50,674 nucleotides of DNA from Strigomonas culicis (taxonomy: Eukaryota; Euglenozoa; Kinetoplastea; Trypanosomatida; Trypanosomatidae). Each line of letters opens with the position of its first letter. The stretch's first letter is position 1. This document shows, piece by piece, positions 17,544 through 25,239 of the stretch. The stretch is taken from positions 10,001-60,674 of the forward strand of contig AUXH01000036.1 of NCBI GenBank assembly GCA_000482145.1, given 5' to 3'. A program made the position numbers and the translations under genes. Below the pieces are notes generated by a model. That model did no database searches and had not been told where the DNA came from. It saw only the letters and a list, made by a program, of their open reading frames with translations.

Positions 17544-18992
17544 ATGCCGCGACGACCCCGTGTGACGCACTGCGGTTTCGCACTCGTGTTGGTCCTCTGC
17601 ATGGGTGTGCTCGCCGTTGCGATCTCGCTCACCGCCGCGGCGGCGGCAGAAGACACGAGTGAGCACGTGCCGCACTACGGCGGCGGGGCGCGCCGCTCGC
17701 TGTGCCCCGCCGGACCGATCTGCTCCCGCGCGCACACCCCATTCGCGCTCAAGTTCAAGTACTGCAACAAGGTGACATCGTTCTTCACTTCCTTCTTTGG
17801 CGGCGGCGGCGGCGGCGGCAAGATAGACTTTCGGCACTTCCCGCTGCAGCTGCCCTTCGCGACGGACACCGCGATGCGGCAGCTCGCGAAGGCGGGCCTG
17901 GAGCACCTGCTGCTCATGCGCCTCATCGGCCAGGACCACCTCCAGCAGGAGCTGCTGGACGTGCTCTTCAAGAAGCTGTACTTCCCCGCGACGCCGCTCG
18001 TGCTGCACCTCGCGGGCGACAACGGGGTCGGCAAGAGCTACACCGCGAAGCTCATCTCCCTCGCGCTCTCGCTGCGCTGCGGCGCGGACGGCGACGGCGG
18101 CTGCGAGGCGGGCGACGCCCTCCTGACCATCTCCGGCACCGCGTACGACAACGAGCCGGTCGCGCTGGCCCGCGCGCGCATCGTGGAGCAGGTGACGGAC
18201 TTCAGCACGCGGCACCCCCACGGCGTCGTGCTGCTCGACGATGTGACCGCGATGGACCCGGAGCTCGTGCGGTCGCTCGCGCCGCTGCTGGGGCGCGCCG
18301 CCTACTTCTCCGACCAGCTCTTCGAGAACGCGACGGCGCCGGACAGCGCGGCCGAGCCGCGGCTGCTGAGGCGCCTCGGCCCGTCCCTGCGCCACCTCTT
18401 GGTCATCGTCACGACCGACTTTGGCAAGCAGGGCCGCACGGTGGGCCTCACGACGAGCGAGATACGCGCGATGGTGCTGGAGGAGTTCAGCGCGCTCTAC
18501 GGCAGCCTGCTGCCGGCCTACACGCGCACCTTCATCTACGTTCCCTTCACGGAGCAGACGGCGGTCGAGGTCGTGCTCGCGACGATCGACTACCTCCCCT
18601 GCCAGCTGCTGCTCGCCTCCGGCGGCGCGGCGGCCCTCCGCGCGAGCGAGATCGACGCGGACGCGGCGGCGTTTCTCGTGCACAAGTACCGTGAGGTGTG
18701 GCAGGGGAGGGAGAACGGCCACGCGCTGCGCCGCGCGCTCGAGGACGAGGTCCTGACGCCGCTGCTGCTAGCGATGGAGGAGCTGCAGCAGCAGCCGGCC
18801 CGCCACGGCCGGGGGCAGCGGCGCGCGGCGGCGGCCTCGACGCTGTGGGACCCGGCGGCCGCGACGGACGTCCGCTTCTTTCTTGATGCCGCGCAGTGGC
18901 GCATTCACTTCTCGCTGTTGCAGTACGGCGAGGTGGTGTACACGGCCGGGGAGCCGTCCGGCGCGTGGGGCGAGGTGGAGGGCGATTTGTAA
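17544..18992 (+). CDS. ER-targeted AAA+ ATPase, torsin/ClpB-like
   Basis: 482 residues from ATG 17544; six upstream codons from a GTG are also open but lie in the leader. The N-terminus is a signal peptide or anchor: basic MPRRPRVTHC, then a hydrophobic stretch to about residue 36 (FALVLVLCMGVLAVAISLTAA). A cysteine-containing linker leads to an AAA+ module: IGQDHLQQELLDVLF before Walker A GDNGVGKS (158-165), Walker B VVLLDDV (DD at 232-233), then a segment reading LLVIVTTDFG (sensor-1 region) and VPFTEQTAVEVV. Torsins have this plan: a lumenal location, the (F/I)GQ..A/L...V start, and a short C-terminal helical domain. Walker A here is canonical rather than the torsin GTGKN form, and the catalytic Glu of Walker B is Asp. 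I call it torsin-like; a lumenal Clp relative is the alternative. Confidence 0.72.
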   Translation: MPRRPRVTHCGFALVLVLCMGVLAVAISLTAAAAAEDTSEHVPHYGGGARRSLCPAGPICSRAHTPFALKFKYCNKVTSFFTSFFGGGGGGGKIDFRHFPLQLPFATDTAMRQLAKAGLEHLLLMRLIGQDHLQQELLDVLFKKLYFPATPLVLHLAGDNGVGKSYTAKLISLALSLRCGADGDGGCEAGDALLTISGTAYDNEPVALARARIVEQVTDFSTRHPHGVVLLDDVTAMDPELVRSLAPLLGRAAYFSDQLFENATAPDSAAEPRLLRRLGPSLRHLLVIVTTDFGKQGRTVGLTTSEIRAMVLEEFSALYGSLLPAYTRTFIYVPFTEQTAVEVVLATIDYLPCQLLLASGGAAALRASEIDADAAAFLVHKYREVWQGRENGHALRRALEDEVLTPLLLAMEELQQQPARHGRGQRRAAAASTLWDPAAATDVRFFLDAAQWRIHFSLLQYGEVVYTAGEPSGAWGEVEGDL

Positions 18993-19334
18993 AGTACGAC
19001 GAACTCTTTTCATACTTTCATATCGGTGACGGAGATAGAGGGGGGGGAGAAGGTATTCAAGGTACCAACTCTGCTCTTGCGTGAGCAATGAAAAAAAAAA
19101 AGACAAGAAAACAAAAAAAATGGACGATACCATTATCCCAGGTTTTCACTGTGATGATTATGCGCTTCACGGTATTATGTTTCTTTTCTCTTGTTTCGGT
19201 ATCAATGCTATAACGTTCTCCTCTTTCTCTCTCTCTCTCGGATGGTGATGCAGCCCTGCTAATCACTTCGTTGGTGTTCTTCTTCTCTTTTTGTTGTTGT
19301 TTTTCTGTTGCAACCGTTGTGCTCGTGACTAGTG
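18993..19334 (+). promoter_or_regulatory. Intergenic region with candidate acceptors for UXT-like gene
   Basis: 342 nt, no gene. A C/T tract (about 19214-19240) is followed by AG 19252-19253. A second T/C tract (19271-19310) is followed by AG 19331-19332, only two bases before ATG 19335. Either could be used; the second would leave almost no 5'UTR. Confidence 0.55.
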
Positions 19335-19940
19335 ATGTCCGCCACCACCAGCAGCTCGTACATCGCCCCACCGACGGAGGGCATCAAGAGGCTGGAGCAC
19401 TTCGTAAACGACATCCTCAAGGTAGAGTTGGTGAAGCTGCTAACCGAGCGCGACGTGCTGCGCGACCAGGCCTCCCAGTGCGTGCAGGCGCGGCAGCTCT
19501 TTCGCGACATGGCGCATCTGCGGCACGCGCCATCCGTCGGTCAGAACGAGGGTGACGACGTCGCTCGTCGAGATGCCTCGCCCGGGGGGGCAGCGGACGG
19601 ACCGGAGGTGGGCAGTCCGAGTCGGAGCCGCAGCAGCCAAAAAAAGAAAGCGGCAGCGAACAAGGCCTCCCTTCTTGTGAACTTAGGCAATCATTTCTAC
19701 ATCCCCGCGGTGGTGAAGGACGCAACCACCGTGTACGTCAACATTGGCTGCGGTGTCGTACTGGCCATGTCCACGGACGAAGCAGAGTCGTTTCTAGAGA
19801 AGCGGGAGAAGCAGCTGCGTGAGAAGTCAGCTTGGAAAACACGTGAAAGTTTAAAACTAAAATACCGCATTAAGCTCGTGACGGAGGCCATCGCGCGGCT
19901 GAACGAACGAACGATGGGCATCGCCAAACCAGAGCAATAA
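19335..19940 (+). CDS. UXT: UXT-type prefoldin-like alpha subunit
   Basis: 201 residues from ATG 19335 (a GTG one codon upstream is also open). The protein has the alpha-prefoldin plan, two long helices around a beta hairpin. Helix 1: LEHFVNDILKVELVKLLTERD (about 20-41), matching the UXT pattern of F..VL...L...L..RD. Hairpin: NLGNHFYIPAVVKDATTVYV followed by NIGCGVVLAMSTDEA, close to UXT's LG..F.V..VV.D...IYVALG.GF.LE.T..EA. Helix 2 runs to the C-terminus. UXT belongs to the prefoldin-like module of the R2TP/PAQosome co-chaperone. A Ser/Gly/Asp/Lys-rich insertion of about 50 residues (about 60-112) lies between helix 1 and the hairpin, unlike animal UXT. Assignment rests on pattern reading, so another alpha-prefoldin-like subunit is the alternative. 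Confidence 0.75.
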   Translation: MSATTSSSYIAPPTEGIKRLEHFVNDILKVELVKLLTERDVLRDQASQCVQARQLFRDMAHLRHAPSVGQNEGDDVARRDASPGGAADGPEVGSPSRSRSSQKKKAAANKASLLVNLGNHFYIPAVVKDATTVYVNIGCGVVLAMSTDEAESFLEKREKQLREKSAWKTRESLKLKYRIKLVTEAIARLNERTMGIAKPEQ

Positions 19941-20447
19941 GGAGCAGAAGCACACATCACTTTTTTTGTTGTTTTTTCTTGGATGCGGTGGGTGATGCAA
20001 ATTGCCGTAATGGTTTAGCACACATACAAACTAAATGGATGCTACGAGATACGACGGACAGCGTCTATTGGTGTATCTTTCTATATTGCTTCGTTCTGGC
20101 AGTGGCATATCATCATAACGTTAAATTCTCTCCTTCTGCTTCTCACTCATGCTTTCTCTAAAGCTTTACTTATCATAAAGAAGGTGGTTTTGTTTTCCCT
20201 TTTTATTAGGTATATACTGCAGTTCTATAGTGTAATTGATTTTTTTTTGTGTGTGTGTTCTATTACTCTTTTTTGTATTATCGATAGTATTGAGGAATTC
20301 TCTTTTATTGATATCATTGTTATTTTTTTTTTTGTTTTCTTGGGTGGTGTCACTGATACCCATCTCCACATCGATCATCATCTTTGTGCGCAGCAGCGAG
20401 AGCTGTGAATTTTCATAGTAAAAGGAAGAGTTGAAGTCGTTGCTGCA
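19941..20447 (+). other. Intergenic region
   Basis: About 0.5 kb of very T-rich DNA. Short Phe/Ile-rich open frames at 20166-20453 on both strands use A/T-ending codons and look non-coding. Nothing else seen apart from the acceptor. Confidence 0.7.
20321..20393 (+). promoter_or_regulatory. Probable spliced-leader acceptor for the dynein-stalk/FAZ gene
   Basis: The T-run at about 20321-20340 and the pyrimidine-rich segment to 20390 precede the AG at 20392-20393 (tgcgcag), 54 nt before ATG 20448. Confidence 0.55.
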
Positions 20448-23400
20448 ATGCAACAGAGGCTCTTAGACACGTCCTTAGTCTTTGCAGCGTCATCTCAGTG
20501 GCAGGAGAGCGCTGCCGCCGCGTGCTATGAGCCGGATACCCTCATCGCCTACGAGTACCTGACACCGCAGACGCACCTGTGGCAGTGGGGTATCGCCACC
20601 GTCCGACGTCAACTGAGCGCACGCGTGCTGGAGGCCGACCTCTGGCGCGGCGCCCTCTCGGATGGAAACGCGCTGCACAGCGAGGCGAGCGGCGCGGACA
20701 AGGGAGCGCCCTCAACGGTGCTGAGCCACACACAGTCGCTGATCCTCGACGCCGTCCCCGTGACCGCCGAGGGCCGCACGATCCAGCGACAGCTGAGGGA
20801 GAAGGAGGATTCCTTCGCGCAGCAGCTCGAGCTCGTGCACCGCCGCATGCGACAGCTGGAGGCGGAGGAGGCGGAGTGGCAGCGGCAGCAGGACGAGATC
20901 GCGAAGGCGAAGGCGCACGCGGAGCGCGAGCTGCGCACCGCGCGGGAGGGCGTGTCCGCCATCAACCCGCGGCACCTCTACGAGGTGCAGAGCTACCGTA
21001 CCCCGCCCGCGATCGTGAAGCTCGTCCTGCAGGGCGTCATGATCCTCCTGGGTCGCAAGGTGCCCATGTGGTCCGACACCGCCGCCGTGCTGCGCAGCGG
21101 CACCTTCCTGCAGGACGTGCTCGCCTACGACCCCACCACCTTCACGCCGGAGCGCTACGCGGAGCTGCGGGAAAAGTGCATGTCCAATCCGCACTTCAAC
21201 ATGGAGGAGGCCGTCCGCGGCAGCTACGCGATTGGGCAGCTCTACCAGTGGGTGCTGCGCACGTCGGAGATGCTGGACGTGATTCAGCAGGTCAATCACC
21301 AGCAGGCCGCGCAGCAGGCCCACGAGGCACAAGTCGCGCAGATCCGCGCGGCGATGGAGCAGCAGACGGCCACCATGGAGGCGCTGGAGGCGGAGGTGCG
21401 CCACCTCTCGGAGGCCTACGAGTGCGTGGAGCAGGTCACCGCCACGGCGACCTCGCCGCGGAGCGACCAGCTGGGCCTCCTCACGCCGCCGGAGGAGCAC
21501 GTCGCACCGAGCAGCAGCGGCAGCAGCAGCCCGCTCGCACGGCGGTCGGGCAGCGTGGGCGAGGCCGCGCTGACCCTCTGCGGCGCGGCGCCCGACCAGC
21601 CGTGGGTGCGACTGGACGGCCCAGCCACCACACTGCTCTGCTCGAACGTGCTCTGCGTGCTGGGCCGGTCGACGCCGCCGGGGAGCCGCCTCGTGCTGGA
21701 GCCGTGGCGGCGGCAGTGCATCGAGGAGGCCGTGCGGCGGCGCGCCGCGGAGGAAGACGCGCGGCAGCAGCGGTCGCCGCCGCGCCGCCGCACGGCCCCG
21801 CCCGCGGGCGCGAAGGTGTGCACGCCGCACACGAGGTCCTTCGCGGGCGACGAGTGGGACATGGTGGTGGAGGACGCGCCGGACGAGCTGCGCCAGGCGC
21901 TCGTGAACGACGTGGCGGCCATCTGTAACGTACCGAACCGCGCGGTCGCCAGCGTGACCACCTCGACCGGCACCTCCCACGCCGGCCTGCACGTGCGCTT
22001 CGAGATCGAGCATGACGCGCTGCTCGGCAAGGCGGCGGTGCAGGCCCTCATCGAGGACGAGGCCTTCCCCGAGGTGCTGCAGCTCTATGCCCGGCGCCAC
22101 GACCGGCGTGCGGCGGTCGAGGCGGTCGTCTCGGAGCGCGCGGAGCGGGAGCGCAAGATGCGCGAGCTGCTCGCCGACAAGCGCGAGGCGCAGGAGGCCG
22201 AGGCGCGCGCGAAGGCGGAGGCCGCGCGTATGAAGGGCGCCCTGCAGCAGCAGCAGGAGGAGCTCGTGCACCAGCTCGCCGTCGTGCAGACCTCCAGCCA
22301 GGCCGAGGCCTTAGAGGAGCTGCGCGAGCAGCTCGCCTTCCACGAGGCCGTGCAGGACGCGTCGCACCTGAAGCTCGCGCTGGAGGAGAAGCAGCGGCAG
22401 CTCGACCTCGCGGAGCGCGAGCTCACCGAGGCCCAGTCGCTGCTGCGCGACCAGGAGACGCAGATGGCGCGCGGGCGGCGGCTGCTGCGGGACAAGGAGG
22501 AGGCGCTGCAGCAGGCACTCCTCGCCCTGCAGGCGGCGGAGCCCCACCACGGGCCCGGGGAGTGGGAGCGCAGCCCGAAGGTGATCGGCACCTACACCAA
22601 GGTGCTCACCGGCGACGAGTGGGCCATGGTGGTCGAGGACGCGCCGGACGAGCTGCGCCAGGCGCTCGTAAACGACGTGGCGGCCATCTGCGACCTGCCG
22701 AACCGCGCCGTCTCCGGCGTGATGCTGTGGACGGACACTCCTCACGCCAGCTTCGACGTCGAGCACGACGAGGCCTGGCTGCTGGAGGATGTGCAGCAGC
22801 TGCTGGACGAATCCGCCTTCCCGGAGACGATGCACCTCTACGACAGCCGCCACGCGCGGCGGGCGCAGCGCGCGCCGGCCGACGCGGGCGAGGGCGCGCT
22901 GGAGGAAGCCCAGCGCGAGGCGGCCGCGCTGCAGGAGCATGCGGCGGCCCTCGAAGCGCAGTGTCAGCAGGACGAGGCGGAGCGGCAGCGCAGTGTGGGG
23001 GCCCTCGACGCGGCGGTCGCGCAGCTGCGCCAGCTGCTGCTGGAGAGCCGCGAGGCGCAGCGCCAGGCGGACGCGGCGCGCCTCGAGTCCGCGGCGCAGG
23101 TCACCACGCTCGAGCAGCGCCTCGCGGAGACGGAGCGCGCGCTGCAGGAGGCAATGGAGCGGGCCGCCGCCGCGCCGCCGCCGCCGCAGCAGCAGCAGCA
23201 GGAGGCCGACGTGGCGGAGCCGCACGCCACACTCGCGGCGGAGAATGCGCGGCTGCAGTCCGCGCTCGCCGCCACACAGGAGGAGCGGCGGCGGCAGCAC
23301 GCGGCGGACGACGCGCGGCAGCAGCAGGCGGTGGAGGAACAGCGGCGCCTGCTGCTGCGCGCAGTGGAGGAGGCGCGGCTGGAGACCGCGAGGGAGTACG

Positions 23401-24743
23401 CCGCGCAGCTCGCGAAGGAGCGCGAGCGCGCGGCCGCGGCGGAGGCGGCCGCCGCCTCCACACCGCGGCGCCGCGCGGCAGTCCAAAGGCGAAAAGCCAC
23501 CTACACAAAAGCCCTTCCCGGCGACGAGTGGGCCATGGTGCTGGAGGACGCGCCGGAGGCGCTGCAGCAGGCGATCGTGAATGACGCGGCGGCCGCGCTG
23601 CAGCTGCCGAACCGCGCCATCACCGCGGTGGTGGCGACGCTCGGCAGCCTGCACGCCACGTTCGACGTGGAGCACGACGCGCGGTGGTCGCGGAAGGGCG
23701 TGCAGCAGCTGCTGGAGGAGTCCGCCTTCCCGGAGACGGAGCGGCTGCACCGCCAGCGCCGCCAGCATCTCGGCGCGCGGCAGCCGTCGGAGGGCCGCGA
23801 CCCGCAGCTGCGGGAGATGGAGAACACGCTCGCGGAGTACGAGGAGGCGCTGCAGAAGGCAGAGATCGCGCAGCGCGAGGCGAGAGAGGTGGCGCACAAG
23901 CGGGAGAAGGAGCTGCAGGAGGTGCTGATCAGGATGGAGCGGATGGAGCGGCAGCGGGAGAAGGACAAGCAAGAGAGCGAGCGCGCGCAGCAGCAGCTCG
24001 TGCAGACCTCCACGGCGGATGCCGAAGCAGCAGAGAAGAGAATCGAGGAGTATATGACGGCACTGGAACACGCGGAGGCGGCCGAGCAAGAAGCAGCAGA
24101 AACGATCCGCAGACAAACAAAGGCATTGCAGGAGCTGCAATTCAAGATCGAGCAGATAGAACAACAGCGGGAGAAGGACAAGCAAGAGAACGAGCGCGCA
24201 CAGCAGCAGCAGCAGCTCGTGCAGCCCTCCGCGGCTGATACCGGAGCAAGAGAGAAGATCGAGGAGTACAAGACGGCACTCCAGCGCGCGGAAGCGGCGG
24301 AAGCGGCGGAGAAGAAGACAGCAGAGACCATCCGCAGACAAGCAAAGGAGCTGCAGGACATGTGCGTTTTAGTGCAGACCATGGAGAAACAGAAGGAGAG
24401 AGATCAGCAAAGGCTAAAGAGGCTAGAAGAGCTCTTGTCGCAGGCCCCTGCACATGCGCCGCAGGACGCCCTGACACGTGGGGATGTCACTGCCCCTGTG
24501 GAGGCGCCTGCCGCGCAAGCATCTCCAGACGAAGGGGGGGTGGCGGAGGAAACGGTGAAGCCTGTCACTGTCTCACGGCGGGACTCCACCTCGCCGCTGG
24601 CACTCATGCTGCAGCACTACTACGAGGCCGCCGCGCGGTTCTCTGCCAGATACAGCTGCTCAATGTATGTGAACAGCGGATGGGCGGTGCTCCTTGTCGT
24701 CGCCATTATATCCCTCCAGTACAAGAAGTACCAGAGCTACTAA
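20448..24743 (+). CDS. Dynein-stalk-like, FAZ-repeat, tail-anchored coiled-coil protein
   Basis: 1431 residues. Residues about 120-330 resemble a dynein heavy-chain stalk: a coiled coil, the microtubule-binding head starting HLYEVQSYRTPPAIVKLV at 176, with VMILLGRK, then FLQDVLAYDP and NPHFNMEEAVRGS....LYQWV, and a returning coiled coil. There is no dynein AAA+ motor. Three copies of a roughly 90-residue domain follow, beginning GDEW at residues 467, 722 and 1025 (EDAP..L.QA.VND.AA, PNRA, then F.(V/I)EHD and FPE...L), like the domain repeated in trypanosomatid FAZ and related cytoskeletal proteins. Coiled coils separate them. The C-terminal coil contains three near-identical units of about 71 residues. 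The last 20-odd residues hold one hydrophobic span (WAVLLVVAIISLQY, about 1412-1425) with a KKYQSY tail, a tail-anchor plan. Suggested role: linking microtubules, possibly FAZ-associated ones, to a membrane. The stalk and repeat calls are strong; the role is inferred. Confidence 0.85.
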   Translation: MQQRLLDTSLVFAASSQWQESAAAACYEPDTLIAYEYLTPQTHLWQWGIATVRRQLSARVLEADLWRGALSDGNALHSEASGADKGAPSTVLSHTQSLILDAVPVTAEGRTIQRQLREKEDSFAQQLELVHRRMRQLEAEEAEWQRQQDEIAKAKAHAERELRTAREGVSAINPRHLYEVQSYRTPPAIVKLVLQGVMILLGRKVPMWSDTAAVLRSGTFLQDVLAYDPTTFTPERYAELREKCMSNPHFNMEEAVRGSYAIGQLYQWVLRTSEMLDVIQQVNHQQAAQQAHEAQVAQIRAAMEQQTATMEALEAEVRHLSEAYECVEQVTATATSPRSDQLGLLTPPEEHVAPSSSGSSSPLARRSGSVGEAALTLCGAAPDQPWVRLDGPATTLLCSNVLCVLGRSTPPGSRLVLEPWRRQCIEEAVRRRAAEEDARQQRSPPRRRTAPPAGAKVCTPHTRSFAGDEWDMVVEDAPDELRQALVNDVAAICNVPNRAVASVTTSTGTSHAGLHVRFEIEHDALLGKAAVQALIEDEAFPEVLQLYARRHDRRAAVEAVVSERAERERKMRELLADKREAQEAEARAKAEAARMKGALQQQQEELVHQLAVVQTSSQAEALEELREQLAFHEAVQDASHLKLALEEKQRQLDLAERELTEAQSLLRDQETQMARGRRLLRDKEEALQQALLALQAAEPHHGPGEWERSPKVIGTYTKVLTGDEWAMVVEDAPDELRQALVNDVAAICDLPNRAVSGVMLWTDTPHASFDVEHDEAWLLEDVQQLLDESAFPETMHLYDSRHARRAQRAPADAGEGALEEAQREAAALQEHAAALEAQCQQDEAERQRSVGALDAAVAQLRQLLLESREAQRQADAARLESAAQVTTLEQRLAETERALQEAMERAAAAPPPPQQQQQEADVAEPHATLAAENARLQSALAATQEERRRQHAADDARQQQAVEEQRRLLLRAVEEARLETAREYAAQLAKERERAAAAEAAAASTPRRRAAVQRRKATYTKALPGDEWAMVLEDAPEALQQAIVNDAAAALQLPNRAITAVVATLGSLHATFDVEHDARWSRKGVQQLLEESAFPETERLHRQRRQHLGARQPSEGRDPQLREMENTLAEYEEALQKAEIAQREAREVAHKREKELQEVLIRMERMERQREKDKQESERAQQQLVQTSTADAEAAEKRIEEYMTALEHAEAAEQEAAETIRRQTKALQELQFKIEQIEQQREKDKQENERAQQQQQLVQPSAADTGAREKIEEYKTALQRAEAAEAAEKKTAETIRRQAKELQDMCVLVQTMEKQKERDQQRLKRLEELLSQAPAHAPQDALTRGDVTAPVEAPAAQASPDEGGVAEETVKPVTVSRRDSTSPLALMLQHYYEAAARFSARYSCSMYVNSGWAVLLVVAIISLQYKKYQSY
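21828..22097 (+). repeat. FAZ-type repeat domain, copy 1
   Basis: First of three diverged copies of the GDEW...EDAP...VND domain. It reads DMVVEDAPDELRQALVNDVA, shared almost unchanged with copy 2. Confidence 0.85.
22590..22853 (+). repeat. FAZ-type repeat domain, copy 2
   Basis: Second copy, starting TYTKVLTGDEW. Closest to copy 1 in its first half and to copy 3 in its second half (FDVEHD, QQLLDESAFPET). Confidence 0.85.
23499..23762 (+). repeat. FAZ-type repeat domain, copy 3
   Basis: Third copy, starting TYTKALPGDEW, with FDVEHD and QQLLEESAFPET shared with copy 2. Confidence 0.85.
23832..24440 (+). repeat. Three tandem 71-72-codon coiled-coil repeats
   Basis: Units begin at about 23832, 24045 and 24261. 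Each starts EY..AL..AE and contains a KELQ/KALQ core. The first two share an REKDKQE.ERAQQQ block and LVQ.S.AD at their ends, and the last two share ETIRRQ.K. Similarity is visible at DNA level as well, pointing to recent duplication. Confidence 0.85.
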
Positions 24744-25239
24744 ATCCGTCTCTCGCATTCTCTCTATTTTTCTTCTCACATTCTTTGCGCATCGAACTCA
24801 AAACAAAACAAAAACGACAAAAAAAAAAACATACATGAATCTGTACACTCATTTATCTCTCATTTTTCTTTTTGGTTTACTTTGATATGTTTTATAGTAC
24901 GATTCTAGTGTGTATGTTTTTTGTCTCTTATCGACAAGAGATAGTAAGCGAAACATGTATGACTGGTGGGACAGTATTTTCATAAGACGAAATGAGGAGA
25001 CATATCTTGTTGCTGGAACTCATAGACACACCCCACTGTCTTTCCTGTTTTCTCTTCTCCTTTAAGTATACACACAAAAGAAAAAAGGATTTGTACTATT
25101 TTTTTTTTACTTTTTTTCTTTTTCACCTGACTCTTAGATTACTCTTGGTACTACAATAAGTATCAATCATCTTTTTGTTTTTCTTTTCTTACGCATCTAG
25201 CGGAAAGAGATCACTTTCAGGGAGGGACGGAAGAAAAAA
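24744..25239 (+). other. Intergenic region
   Basis: About 0.5 kb, AT-rich with A-runs and T-runs; no gene seen. The acceptor for the giant gene lies near its end. Confidence 0.7.
25171..25200 (+). promoter_or_regulatory. Probable spliced-leader acceptor for the giant gene
   Basis: The pyrimidine tract 'ctttttgtttttcttttctt' is followed by 'acgcatctag'; the AG is at 25199-25200, giving a 39-nt 5'UTR before ATG 25240. Confidence 0.75.

Noticed and set aside
21828..23762. CRISPR-like or transposon repeats
   Set aside because: The spaced repeats are in-frame protein domains within one coding region.
22311..24341. 676-codon antisense frame
   Set aside because: Antisense to the coiled coils of the dynein-stalk/FAZ gene; leucine/arginine-rich artefact of CAG/GAG codons.
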